Assembly: GCF_024714475.1 (NCBI RefSeq)
Contig: NZ_JAMZMI010000004.1
Span: 124,001-188,000, forward strand
Source: Marinoscillum sp. MHG1-6
GTDB lineage: Bacteria; Bacteroidota; Bacteroidia; Cytophagales; Cyclobacteriaceae
Direction of reading: 5' to 3'
Length of the DNA: 64,000 bases
Of the stretch, positions 35,473 to 45,058 are shown piece after piece (the first letter of the stretch is position 1; every line of letters begins with the position of its first letter). The position numbers and the translations under genes are program-made. The notes beneath the pieces were generated by a model. That model made no database searches. It had not been told where the DNA came from and worked only from the letters and a program-made list of their open reading frames with translations.

Positions 35473-38400
35473 ATGCTTAATTGCCTAATCTTCACGATCC
35501 TCTTTTCTGTCACCCCTACTTTTGATTCTACAGAGTTTACCTCCCCTGCTGAAATTATTGAGCTGGCAGGAGACCTTGAAGCCCAGGGACAATACGAGGA
35601 TGCAATAGCCCTTTACCTTTCAATCTCCAAAAATGATACGAGTCACATTCAAGTCATGTCGGAGTTGATGGATGCGTATAATGCGTTGGAGCAATATGAT
35701 GAATCGATCGCGATTGGGTTGGAGCTCAAAGACATAAAAAGTGAATTCAGAAAGGATATTTACATTACCCTGGGAAATGCATTTCTGAATAAAGGAGATC
35801 TGGAGAAAAGTGCAGAAATCTACCGCGAAGGGCTTGGCCTATTCCCTTACAATCATGTCCTGCTTTATAATATAGGCCTATATCATTATATGAAAGAGGA
35901 CTATCAGGATGCGACAAGATACTTTCAAAAATGCCTGGAAATCCAACCCTTTTATTCGAGCGCACATGGATTGCTTGCCTATATAACGATGCTTCAGGGC
36001 CATAGAACCAAGGCCATATTAGGGTACCTTACTTATTTGGCTATCAATCCGGATAAGAACAGTACCTTGGTTTTTTTGGAAAACCTGGTAAATGATGCCG
36101 CTCGCAATGAAGGATCAATACCTCCCATTACCAGTAATGAACTTTTTGTTCAATATGACGAGCTCAGCAGATCCAAAGCTGCACTGGATAGTCGATTTAA
36201 TATAAAAGTTAATTTCAATGCATCAATCGTTAAGCAATTGGAGTTGTTGTTTTCAAGATTAAAATATCAGGAAAACACAGGAGACTTTTGGATGGATCTT
36301 TACGTGCCGTTTTATTCCGAACTGAATAAAAACGGGCTTAGCACAGCCTTCATCTACTTTATATTACAATCAACCAATGATCAGGGCGTCCTCAACTGGA
36401 TCGATAAACATTCCGATGAAAAATCTGACTGGATTGACCTTGCCAACGCAGGCCTAAAACAAATGAGAGGCACTTTACCTGCAACCGTATTGGGAGAAAA
36501 GAACGACTATTCATTCTGGTACTTCAATTCTAATATACTCAGTGCCATAGGGAATGAGGCTGATGACGACACTCGAATCGGGCCATGGGCATTTTACAGT
36601 ACTAATGGCCAGTTAAATGCCACCGGAAGATACAATGATGAAGGAGATATGATCGGTGAATGGAAATATTATCATGACAATGGACAACTAAGCCGAGAAG
36701 AATACTACAACGATGAAGGCGTACACATTAAACCTGCTCAATATTATCATGAAAATGGTCAGCTTTGGATTGTAGCTCCCTATAAAGAAAATCAGCTGCA
36801 CGACACGCTGGAGTACTATTATGAATGTGGCCAACTCAAAGAGCTCCTACCCTACAAAGAGGGAGTTCAGAACGGAAAAGGAAAGATCTTTCATCAAAGT
36901 GGGCCATTGCACATCACCTATGAGATCCTGGATGGAGAATTTGAGAATGATTATATCTATCACTATGAAAATGGGCAGGTTGGTAATCACTACACCTACA
37001 AACTGGGCTCACTAGACGGACCCTATAAATCCTATTACATCAATGGTCAGATTGATGAATCCGGAGAATACCAAATGGACTCATTACATGGAGAATGGAC
37101 CGGATACCACCAAAACGGGAACCTTAGATATGAAGGTACCGATGATAACGGAAAGAGGGTCGGGAACTGGACCTTCTACCATTCCAATGGAAATATCAAA
37201 CAAACCGAGACTTACAAATCAGGTAAGCTTCAGGGTGAAGCAAAAGCTTATGACAGACAGGGAAGGCTTAAAGATATTACTCTCTACAACGAGGACATTG
37301 TAATTGGATATACCTGCTTTGATCAGTATGGAGACACCCTCTTCCATTCGTATGACCCAAAAGGGAATATGCTCATTACAGCCTATGAGATCACCGGAGA
37401 AAAAAAATACACCTGCCAACTACAGAATGGTAAATACAATGGCTCTTATACCAGCTACTTCAAAAATGGAAATATCTATATCAAAGGGTCTATGAAAAAC
37501 AACCAGTTTGATGGGGAATATGAAGAGTACTATCCAACAGGTCAGCTTAAGTATGACAGCTATTACCTGGACGGTAACCAGCATGGTTACTTTAAAAAAT
37601 ATTATAAAAATGGCCAGATTGAGCAGGAAGGCTGGTATGTAGACGACAACTTCGAACAAGAATGGAAACTTTACCATCCTGATGGATCACTGGACGAAGT
37701 ACAATACTACATATCCGGAAAGCTGCATGGCTGGACGCAGTACTATGCTCCTAACAACAAGTTGCAGGAGGAGTACAAATATGATATGGGTACAATCATT
37801 GCTCTCAGGGAATACGATACTTTAGGTAACATTTATCATGAAACTGAATATGAATTTGGCACAGGTTTAAGGACTGAAAAAACGCCATCGGGAAAAACAA
37901 TCTTCAAGGCTGATTCACGATGCGGATACGTCATAGGGGATTTTAAAAACCTGTACGAAAATGGCAAAATCTCCAGCATTTACCCGCAAAAAGGAACCTT
38001 ATATGAAGGAGATTATAAAGCTTACCACAGTAATGGAAAGCTCATGACAAATGGCCCTTATAAAAACAACATGAGACACGGTCAATGGAAGTGGTACAGT
38101 GATAATGGCAAACTGGAAAGTTCTTATGATTATGAATTTAATAAGCTTAATGGCTTAACCAGACAATACCATTATAACGGTCAACTGGACTCGGAATGTG
38201 AACAGGATGAGGGCTCCAACCAGGGCACATGTAAGTATTATGATCACGCTGGTAATCTTCAGTTGATTAAGGTATACGATCAGGATAATTTCGTCTTTTA
38301 CATCAACAATCAAACTAAGGACACCATACATTTCAAAACAACCGGCGAATTCAGTCTTGAAACTTACTTCGACAATGGCAAGCCGGCAGTGGTCCAAAAT

Positions 38401-38712
38401 TTCAACAATGGCAAGTATGATGGTAAGTGTCTATATAATAACCTGAATGGAGGCAAATCAGAGAGCATCAGCTTTAAGTACGGTGATTATCATGGTCCAA
38501 AAATCAAATACTATACTAACGGAAACGTTCAGATAGAAACCCCTTACCAGTACGACCTAAAACACGGAGAAGAAAAGGAGTATTTCGCAAATGGAAGACT
38601 AAAAAGGGTCACTCCTTATGTCAACGACTCGAAGAATGGCTATGAAATAATGTATAATTCAAATGGCTCTGTAAAATCCAAAACATACTATTGGAATGGT
38701 GAGATTTATTAA
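35473..38712 (+). CDS. giant TPR plus MORN/YwqK-repeat exported protein
   Basis: A 1079-residue protein. A hydrophobic N-terminus (about 1-17) looks like a signal peptide. Residues about 25-190 are tetratricopeptide repeats ('YITLGNAFLNKGDLEKSAEIYREGL', and next ones). From about residue 350 to the end there are well over twenty MORN-like units of the YwqK type, each with a core 'Y..NGQL..E..Y..G...G.W..Y', for example 'YHDNGQLSREEYYNDEG' and 'YHSNGNIKQTETYKSGK'. The repeats would form a long beta-solenoid. The label 'YwqK antitoxin' often given to these repeats is not evidence of a toxin system. It overlaps the next gene by 17 bases and sits upstream of two DUF3857 genes. Confidence 0.85.
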   Translation: MLNCLIFTILFSVTPTFDSTEFTSPAEIIELAGDLEAQGQYEDAIALYLSISKNDTSHIQVMSELMDAYNALEQYDESIAIGLELKDIKSEFRKDIYITLGNAFLNKGDLEKSAEIYREGLGLFPYNHVLLYNIGLYHYMKEDYQDATRYFQKCLEIQPFYSSAHGLLAYITMLQGHRTKAILGYLTYLAINPDKNSTLVFLENLVNDAARNEGSIPPITSNELFVQYDELSRSKAALDSRFNIKVNFNASIVKQLELLFSRLKYQENTGDFWMDLYVPFYSELNKNGLSTAFIYFILQSTNDQGVLNWIDKHSDEKSDWIDLANAGLKQMRGTLPATVLGEKNDYSFWYFNSNILSAIGNEADDDTRIGPWAFYSTNGQLNATGRYNDEGDMIGEWKYYHDNGQLSREEYYNDEGVHIKPAQYYHENGQLWIVAPYKENQLHDTLEYYYECGQLKELLPYKEGVQNGKGKIFHQSGPLHITYEILDGEFENDYIYHYENGQVGNHYTYKLGSLDGPYKSYYINGQIDESGEYQMDSLHGEWTGYHQNGNLRYEGTDDNGKRVGNWTFYHSNGNIKQTETYKSGKLQGEAKAYDRQGRLKDITLYNEDIVIGYTCFDQYGDTLFHSYDPKGNMLITAYEITGEKKYTCQLQNGKYNGSYTSYFKNGNIYIKGSMKNNQFDGEYEEYYPTGQLKYDSYYLDGNQHGYFKKYYKNGQIEQEGWYVDDNFEQEWKLYHPDGSLDEVQYYISGKLHGWTQYYAPNNKLQEEYKYDMGTIIALREYDTLGNIYHETEYEFGTGLRTEKTPSGKTIFKADSRCGYVIGDFKNLYENGKISSIYPQKGTLYEGDYKAYHSNGKLMTNGPYKNNMRHGQWKWYSDNGKLESSYDYEFNKLNGLTRQYHYNGQLDSECEQDEGSNQGTCKYYDHAGNLQLIKVYDQDNFVFYINNQTKDTIHFKTTGEFSLETYFDNGKPAVVQNFNNGKYDGKCLYNNLNGGKSESISFKYGDYHGPKIKYYTNGNVQIETPYQYDLKHGEEKEYFANGRLKRVTPYVNDSKNGYEIMYNSNGSVKSKTYYWNGEIY

Positions 38713-40660
38713 AAGCCAATCAAGGCATATTTTCTTTTTCCTCTTATGTTCTGTGCACTTACTGGCACAAGGGCAAATGAAAGCGGATGAAGAGTATGCC
38801 CATTTTAAAAAGCTTTACCCCAATGATCAGGTTATTTATTTGACTAAATCAGAGACCGTCAACTACACCATCGTTAATGACTCAGTCAAAACCACGATTG
38901 ATGTCTACCACGAAATATTACATCTGGGAGAAAACACAGCGGGGTATGCCGGAGAAAAGGTCTTTTCCTCTTCCTTCTCGGAGGTGTCTAATCTGGAAGC
39001 ATACACGCTTGTTCCCAACAAAAGAAAATACAGACGCATAGAAGTTGAAGAATTCAAATCCTCTTATGACAAAAACTCATATGTCTTTTATGACGATAAC
39101 AAGGAAATTTCCTTTACCTATCCCGGGGTACAAAAAGGAGCTAAATGCATCCTGAAATACACCAAAACAGTAAATGACCCGAGGATGATTGGTACATTCT
39201 TTTTTGAAAGTTATATACCTATTCATCGGGCTGTTTATGAGGTAAAAAGAGACCCCAATATTTCCATTTCACAACATACCTTCAACCAGAGAAAGCTAGA
39301 CATTACCGTAAATGAATCCACTACAAAAAGTGGAGAATTAAAAACTTCATTCTCAGTTAATAAAATTGACAAGGTCAAATTCGATGTCGATTGTCCTTCC
39401 TTTAGCTATCTCGCAGCATCCGTATATTGCCCTGTTTCCAGCTATCAAAAAGTAAATGGTGAATCCTCCTGGTTAATTTCCTCACCAGAGACCCTTCACC
39501 AGTGGTACCGCACTTTTCTCAATGGCATACAAGGAACCAATCCCGAAGTGAAAAACCTGATCGGCGGAATTATAAAGGACGATGACCCTGTCCTTGAAAA
39601 GGTTCGAAAAATATATTACTGGGTGCAGGCTAACATCAAATACATTGCTTTTGAAGACGGTATGAGAGGCTTTATCCCGCATCCGGGAGAGTATGTGATC
39701 TCCAAACGCTATGGCGACTGTAAGGACATGGCCAGCGCTATTGTAAGCATGCTGAGGGCTGCAGATATCGAAGCTTACTATACCTGGATCGGCACGAGAG
39801 ATCTCCCCTACAAATACAGTGAAACCCCTTCTCCTATCACTGACAATCATATGATTGCCACATTTATCCATGAAGGCAAAGTCTATTACCTGGATGCAAC
39901 AGGACAATACACCCCAATTGATCTTCCCACAAGTATGATCCAGGGAAAAGAATGTCTTATTTCGATGGGCGAAGACAAGTTTAGAGTTGAAACTGTCCCT
40001 GTCATACCAAAAGAAACCAACATGATGATCGACAGTGTCGAGATTGAAATCGCAGATGGAAATATAAAGGGCACAGGCCGGGCAACTCTGAAAGGCTACT
40101 CCAAGGTTTTCAATAGCTACAGCCTTATCAAGTCTAACCAAACAAGGGTAGAAAACCATGTAGAACAGCTACTAGGTAAAGGAAGCAACAAATTTGAAAT
40201 CGAGGACTTTGAATTATCCGATCTCGAGAACCTGTCCAAACCGACGGTCATAGATTACTCTTTTCATATTCAGAGTTATTACAGGGCTATTGGTGATGAT
40301 ATCTATATCAATCTAGTGCTTGACAAGGCAATGACTGAAGCGCAAATAGAGAACCGCACTGTGGCTTTGGAAAATGAATACAAATACCTTGACCGCCATG
40401 TTGTAAGACTAAAAATTCCGGAAGAGTATACCGTACAGAAGCTCCCGGAAAATCAAAAAAATACCAATGAACAATTTGGATATGCCATTTCCTATGAAGC
40501 AGACGAAAACTACATCACAGTAACCAAAGATGTCTTCGTTGACTACCTCATCATGCACCCGGAGGCTTTTGACTCCTGGAACCAGATCATATCCGAATAC
40601 GCAAAGGCCAGCAGACAGGCCCTTATTCTCAGTCTTAAAAAAGAAGCTAGCATCAAATGA
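38696..40660 (+). CDS. DUF3857/transglutaminase-like exported protein, apparently active
   Basis: A 654-residue protein with a signal peptide (about 1-27, 'LLCSVHLLAQGQ'). The DUF3857 beta domain spans about 40-230. The transglutaminase-like core follows at about 290-410, with the triad Cys342 ('YGDCKDMA'), His385 ('ITDNHMI') and Asp400 ('YYLDATGQ'), all present. The rest is a beta-rich C-terminal domain ending in a helix. The gene starts within the last 17 bases of the MORN-repeat gene and overlaps the next DUF3857 gene (ATGA). It may cross-link or cleave surface proteins; the substrate is unknown, with the repeat protein a candidate partner. Confidence 0.85.
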   Translation: MVRFIKSQSRHIFFFLLCSVHLLAQGQMKADEEYAHFKKLYPNDQVIYLTKSETVNYTIVNDSVKTTIDVYHEILHLGENTAGYAGEKVFSSSFSEVSNLEAYTLVPNKRKYRRIEVEEFKSSYDKNSYVFYDDNKEISFTYPGVQKGAKCILKYTKTVNDPRMIGTFFFESYIPIHRAVYEVKRDPNISISQHTFNQRKLDITVNESTTKSGELKTSFSVNKIDKVKFDVDCPSFSYLAASVYCPVSSYQKVNGESSWLISSPETLHQWYRTFLNGIQGTNPEVKNLIGGIIKDDDPVLEKVRKIYYWVQANIKYIAFEDGMRGFIPHPGEYVISKRYGDCKDMASAIVSMLRAADIEAYYTWIGTRDLPYKYSETPSPITDNHMIATFIHEGKVYYLDATGQYTPIDLPTSMIQGKECLISMGEDKFRVETVPVIPKETNMMIDSVEIEIADGNIKGTGRATLKGYSKVFNSYSLIKSNQTRVENHVEQLLGKGSNKFEIEDFELSDLENLSKPTVIDYSFHIQSYYRAIGDDIYINLVLDKAMTEAQIENRTVALENEYKYLDRHVVRLKIPEEYTVQKLPENQKNTNEQFGYAISYEADENYITVTKDVFVDYLIMHPEAFDSWNQIISEYAKASRQALILSLKKEASIK

Positions 40661-42624
40661 CTAAACTGCCAATCCAGAAATCCATCTATATTCTTCTAAG
40701 CCTAATTATTTGTCAATTATCAATAGCACAGGAGTACGTGCCCTACACCTGGGAAGAGAGCCGTACTTTAACTAAACTGACGAAGGAGGAAGCCAGCCTT
40801 CCCCTCTACCAAATCTATAAGGCTGAGGTTAACCAATATGTATACGATCCTCAATTAAATAACAACCTTGTTTGCTATGTAACCAGTCATGAAATACTCC
40901 GAGTAAATAATGATGAGGCACTGAATCAGAAAAACCAAATTTATATCCCGATGTATAACACCATTGAACTGGTGGATATACACGCACGGGCCATCACGCC
41001 AAATGGACAGGTGATCAACCTGGACAAAAGCAATATCAAAGAGCTGGAAGATGACGAATCAGGATATAAAATCTTTGCTATCGAAGGTGCAGAGGTTGGA
41101 GGCGAAATAGAATACTTCTATACCCGAAAGACTTATAACTCTAATTTCTTTACTCAGTTCTTCCAATTCAGCTATCCGGTTAAATCATACTATTTTTCAC
41201 TAAAATGTCCTGAAAACCTGGAGTATGCATTCAAAGTCTACAATCATGACAGCACGGTTATTCAGACCGATACGACCGAAAGCTTTAATCTGTATGAGTT
41301 CAGCGCCTCAGACATTATTGATCTTCAAAGCGAGGATTTTGGAGCTTATGACAATGAACGAATGAGACTGGAGGGAAAGTTGGCCTACAACAGTGTGAAA
41401 GGCAAAGGAAGATTGTTTACCTGGGGAGATGCCGGGCAAGCCATCTACGATCAACTCAACACGCTCAATAAAGCAGAGAAAAAAGCCTTCTACAAGTTCG
41501 TAAAGGGCCTTGACTTGTCAGGCAACCCTATTGATGCCTTCAAAAAAGCCGAGCATCACATCAAGACCAACTACTTTTTAGAAGAAGAGGCAGGAGATTT
41601 TGCTACTCAGCTCAACTTCATCTTAAAGAATAAATTTGCTACTTCCAGAGGTTTCACCAAATTGTATTTAGCTCTGCTTAACTATCTAGAAATCAGATAT
41701 GAAGTAGTGATCACCTGTGATAGAAATGAAAGGGCCTTTGATCCTGATTTTGACAGCTGGAATTACCTTGATGAATACCTCATTTACCTCAACGACGCTG
41801 ATCTCTTCATGTCACCAAAAGACGTTGCCTTCCGGGTGGGAACCATTCCAAGTGAGTACATAGGAGCCTATGGCTTATTTATTCGTCCTGAGAAGGTTCA
41901 GAACTTCATTTACCCTGTTGCTCACGTAGGATACATCCCTGCTCCCTCCTACCAGGACAACTACGACAACATGGATATAGCTGTTTCCTTTACAGAAGCA
42001 CTGGATCAAAACACTGTAAAGCTTGAAAGAAGCTACAAAGGCTATAGCGCGGAGTATTACAAAGCTGCCTTGTCTTTCCTGAATGAGGAACAAACAGGAG
42101 AAATGCTCGAAGATGTGATCAAGTTTCTATCCGCTGAGGCCAGTGTTGAGGATGTCACAATTAAGGAAGCCAACGCCAACTATGAGAACTGGAAGTTGCC
42201 TTTTACTGTAAAGGGTACTTTCACTACTCCCGGCTACATTGAATCAGCAGGTGATGTGATCCTGTTCAAGGCCGGAGAGCTTATTGGCCCCCAGTCTGAG
42301 CTTTATCAGGAAAGAGATCGAAAGACTGATGTTGTTAATGACTTCAACCGTGGCTATTTACGGAAGATCTCGGTGCAAATACCGGAAGGTTACAGCATCC
42401 AAAATGCTGATGATCTGATCATTAAAGAACAGGTTTTCGAGGAAGAAAGACTCATCTATAATTTTGTCTCGGACTACACGATCAACGGCCAGCTGCTGGA
42501 AATACAGATCGATGAATTTTATGATGAGCTTTATTACCCCTTAGAAAAATTTGAGCCTTTCAGAAAGGTCATCAACGCGGCTGCAGACTGGAATAAGATT
42601 GTTTTGGTACTAAAGGAAAATTGA
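40657..42624 (+). CDS. DUF3857/transglutaminase-like paralog, catalytic Cys missing
   Basis: A 655-residue exported protein (signal peptide to about 'LSIAQ', residue 25) with the same layout as the preceding gene, which it overlaps by 4 bases. In the transglutaminase core, the position of the catalytic Cys is Ser330 ('KNKFATSRGFTKLYLALL' against 'SKRYGDCKDMASAIVSML' in the neighbour), and the His-Asp segment is replaced by 'YLIYLNDADLF'. It is therefore probably a non-catalytic partner. The pair may act as an active plus inactive complex, which is inference. Confidence 0.8.
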   Translation: MTKLPIQKSIYILLSLIICQLSIAQEYVPYTWEESRTLTKLTKEEASLPLYQIYKAEVNQYVYDPQLNNNLVCYVTSHEILRVNNDEALNQKNQIYIPMYNTIELVDIHARAITPNGQVINLDKSNIKELEDDESGYKIFAIEGAEVGGEIEYFYTRKTYNSNFFTQFFQFSYPVKSYYFSLKCPENLEYAFKVYNHDSTVIQTDTTESFNLYEFSASDIIDLQSEDFGAYDNERMRLEGKLAYNSVKGKGRLFTWGDAGQAIYDQLNTLNKAEKKAFYKFVKGLDLSGNPIDAFKKAEHHIKTNYFLEEEAGDFATQLNFILKNKFATSRGFTKLYLALLNYLEIRYEVVITCDRNERAFDPDFDSWNYLDEYLIYLNDADLFMSPKDVAFRVGTIPSEYIGAYGLFIRPEKVQNFIYPVAHVGYIPAPSYQDNYDNMDIAVSFTEALDQNTVKLERSYKGYSAEYYKAALSFLNEEQTGEMLEDVIKFLSAEASVEDVTIKEANANYENWKLPFTVKGTFTTPGYIESAGDVILFKAGELIGPQSELYQERDRKTDVVNDFNRGYLRKISVQIPEGYSIQNADDLIIKEQVFEEERLIYNFVSDYTINGQLLEIQIDEFYDELYYPLEKFEPFRKVINAAADWNKIVLVLKEN

Positions 42625-42662
42625 GCTCGGCCAACCTTTCAAAAAAATCTAAACACCAAATA

Positions 42663-42714
42663 GCTAAAAATATTAGTATTACTATTTAAATTAGCATTAT
42701 CTAATTTGAATAGT
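42663..42714 (+). promoter_or_regulatory. three operator copies before dinB
   Basis: Three 15-base elements of the same type as before the XRE-S24 operon: GCTAAAAATATTAGT (42663-42677), ACTATTTAAATTAGC (42681-42695) and TCTAATTTGAATAGT (42700-42714). They are spaced 18 and 19 bases start to start, less than two helical turns apart. The last ends one base before the GTG start codon. Confidence 0.72.
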
Positions 42715-42715
42715 A

Positions 42716-43924
42716 GTGAAGTCTATACTCCATCTTGACCTCGACACTTTTTTTGTATCGGTAGAGCGACTGAAAAACAAGAAGCTTATAGGGAAACCTG
42801 TGCTCATCGGAGGTACCAGCGACCGTGGCGTAGTAGCTTCCTGTAGTTACGAAGCCCGAAAGTTTGGCATCCACTCTGCCATGCCCATGAAGATGGCTAA
42901 GACACTCTGTCCGGAGGCCATCATCATGAAAGGTAATTCTGCGGATTACTCTAAGCATTCACGCATGGTCACAGAGATCATCCAAAAGGCTGTGCCTGTA
43001 ATGGAAAAGACCTCAGTAGATGAGTTCTATGTTGATCTTACGGGAATGGATAAGTTCTTCGGCTGTCTGAAGATGGCTTCTGAACTACGACAAAAAGTAA
43101 TAAAGGAAACAGGCCTCCCTATCTCTTTTGGTTTATCTGAAAATAAGACCGTTTCCAAGGTAGCCACCAATGAGGCCAAGCCTAACAGCCAACGCATGAT
43201 TGAGTATGGTCACGAAAAAGCCTTCCTCGCTCCTCTTTCAGTCAAGAAAATTCCCATGGTGGGTGAAAAAACGCATCAAAAGCTCATCAATCTGGGAGTC
43301 AGGAAAATACAGACCCTTCAGGAGATGCCCATAGAGCTGATGGAGCGGGCTTTTGGAGTAAATGGCGTCATTATTTGGCGGAAAGCCAATGGAATTGACA
43401 ATTCCCCTGTAATCGAGTATTCGGAACGAAAATCCATCTCCACAGAGCGTACTTTCGACAAAGACACCATCGATGTACACAAGCTTAAAGGCATCCTGAC
43501 AGCGATGACTGAGAACCTGGGCTTTCAACTTAGACGAGGGATCAAACTCTGCGCATGTATCACGGTAAAAGTGCGTTACTCCGACTTTAACACCTACACC
43601 TTTCAATCAAGGATACCTTATACTTCTGCAGATTACGTTTTGATTCCCAAAGCTTTAGAACTCTTTGATAAACTGTATAATAAAAGACTGCTCGTACGAC
43701 TCATCGGCGTGCGGCTCAGTGATATCGTGAACGGCTACCACCAGATAGACCTGTTTGATGAGCAGATGGAGATGCTCCACCTCTACCAGGCAATGGACAA
43801 GATCAGGGACAAACACGGAGACCGGGCAGTAATGCGAGTATCCGGCATGGAAGCTAAAACCATCAGCCGGTGGAATCCATTTACCGGAGAGCCCCCGCCA
43901 TTGCTAGCAAACCGGAGAAGGTGA
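42716..43924 (+). CDS. dinB: DNA polymerase IV (Y family)
   Basis: Translesion polymerase, 402 residues from a GTG start at 42716. The palm has Asp8 in 'HLDLDTFFVSVE' and the metal pair Asp102-Glu103 in 'SVDEFYVDL'. The little-finger domain follows (about 230-340), and a beta-clamp binding motif 'QIDLF' is at about 343-347. It lacks the ImuB C-terminal extension, so it is DinB-like. Operator copies cover the region right up to its start codon, so it is probably repressed until DNA damage. It stands alone. Confidence 0.93.
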   Translation: MKSILHLDLDTFFVSVERLKNKKLIGKPVLIGGTSDRGVVASCSYEARKFGIHSAMPMKMAKTLCPEAIIMKGNSADYSKHSRMVTEIIQKAVPVMEKTSVDEFYVDLTGMDKFFGCLKMASELRQKVIKETGLPISFGLSENKTVSKVATNEAKPNSQRMIEYGHEKAFLAPLSVKKIPMVGEKTHQKLINLGVRKIQTLQEMPIELMERAFGVNGVIIWRKANGIDNSPVIEYSERKSISTERTFDKDTIDVHKLKGILTAMTENLGFQLRRGIKLCACITVKVRYSDFNTYTFQSRIPYTSADYVLIPKALELFDKLYNKRLLVRLIGVRLSDIVNGYHQIDLFDEQMEMLHLYQAMDKIRDKHGDRAVMRVSGMEAKTISRWNPFTGEPPPLLANRRR

Positions 43925-44004
43925 TTTTTTTGAGAATAAACTCACAATGGAGGTAAAAACTAAGTCGGAATGAATTAACTTTTATTACCCTAAAAGATAC
44001 AAAT

Positions 44005-44973
44005 ATGACAACATTTCGCACAGAACTTTTTATTGATGAAAACCCCGACAAAATTGAATATTCATCCAAGATCTTATCCTTCGGGTCAGGCTTTTCGAAT
44101 ATTCTGACCAGTCATTTTGAAAAATATCGTTTCCAGGTAAAAAGTAATCCCTATGGCAACATTTATAACCCCATTTCGATCTTTGATGCCATAGAGTTTA
44201 CCTCTAAAAATGAATCAGTTGATAAAAGCCGCATTACTGAAACAGACGGCGTATACGGACATTTCGACTTTCATTCTAAAATGAACAGTACTTCAGAGGA
44301 CCAACTCACCAAGCAACTAGACGCCACCATCCAGGAAACCAACAACTATTTCAAAAAGACGGATTTTCTATTCCTCACATTTGGCTCTGCCTATGCTTTC
44401 AGGCATAATGAGTCACACAAGATCGTAGCCAATTGTCATCGGGCTCCGCAAAATGAGTTCACCAAGGTGCTGCTATCTCCGGAAGAAATCGTAACCGGGT
44501 TCAAACAGATCTATAAATCGATGAACCATATCAAAAATATCGTGCTGGTGGTTAGCCCGATTATGCATACGGGGGATTCGATCACACTCAATGCGGTGAG
44601 CAAATCGATACTACGGTTGGCCTGCCATCAAATCATGAGTGAGTTTCCTTACGTGAGGTATTTCCCTGCCTATGAGTTTTTACTAAGCGATCTTCGAGAT
44701 TATCGGTTTTATGAGAAAGATCTGATCCACCCTACGGAGCAAGCCATGGATTATATTTTCGAAAAGCTGGTAGAGGCCTATGTACATGAAGACAGTAAAA
44801 AACTGATCGCTGAGGTAGAAACCATCCTGGACACCATCGAACATGTGCCTTATACCCCTCAAAACAACAAGTACCAGATACACTTGCAAAAGGCTTTGGA
44901 TAAGATCAATATGCTTGAAAACCAGATTGACCTGTCCAGCTTTAAAGAGGAGTTGGAAATGCGGACGTCCTGA
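44005..44973 (+). CDS. GSCFA-domain protein with altered motif
   Basis: A 322-residue protein of the GSCFA group, an SGNH-hydrolase-like family widespread in Bacteroidota. The name-giving motif reads 'GSGFS' here ('ILSFGSGFSNILTSHF', about residue 27) instead of GSCFA; the Ser that would be the nucleophile is kept. 'FLFLTFGSAYAFRH' and the late block 'EKDLIHPTEQAMDYIF' (Asp-x-x-His) complete the expected catalytic set. It is 80 bases after dinB, and I see no operator before it, so it is probably not part of the damage response. The role is likely polysaccharide or ester modification; the substrate is unknown. Confidence 0.78.
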   Translation: MTTFRTELFIDENPDKIEYSSKILSFGSGFSNILTSHFEKYRFQVKSNPYGNIYNPISIFDAIEFTSKNESVDKSRITETDGVYGHFDFHSKMNSTSEDQLTKQLDATIQETNNYFKKTDFLFLTFGSAYAFRHNESHKIVANCHRAPQNEFTKVLLSPEEIVTGFKQIYKSMNHIKNIVLVVSPIMHTGDSITLNAVSKSILRLACHQIMSEFPYVRYFPAYEFLLSDLRDYRFYEKDLIHPTEQAMDYIFEKLVEAYVHEDSKKLIAEVETILDTIEHVPYTPQNNKYQIHLQKALDKINMLENQIDLSSFKEELEMRTS

Positions 44974-45002
44974 TCAGGCACTATAGTGAAATAGTGAATA
45001 TG

Positions 45003-45032
45003 CCGTCATGTTTAAATTATTTAACGTGACGG
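45003..45032. repeat. inverted repeat before the Uma2 gene
   Basis: CCGTCATG and CGTGACGG (6 bases plus a G-U pair) flank an AT-rich core of GTTTAAAT and ATTTAAC. It can form a stable hairpin between the GSCFA and Uma2 genes. The T-run after it is weak, so it may be a terminator for the GSCFA gene or a binding site. It overlaps a possible upstream ATG at 45008. Confidence 0.45.
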
Positions 45033-45058
45033 TATTATTATTTAGTAATTTTAATCTT

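Noticed and set aside
36500-38700. CRISPR-like or satellite DNA repeats
   Set aside because: The repetition is in the protein (MORN-like units) with divergent DNA and no constant spacer-repeat pattern. No CRISPR array was seen anywhere in the window.
35473-38712. A toxin-antitoxin system (YwqK label)
   Set aside because: The MORN-like repeats alone do not indicate an antitoxin, no toxin gene is adjacent, and the protein has a signal-like N-terminus.
39482-40159. 225-codon open frame on the minus strand
   Set aside because: It lies wholly inside the DUF3857 gene on the other strand, has no domain, and the plus-strand gene has a complete catalytic triad here.
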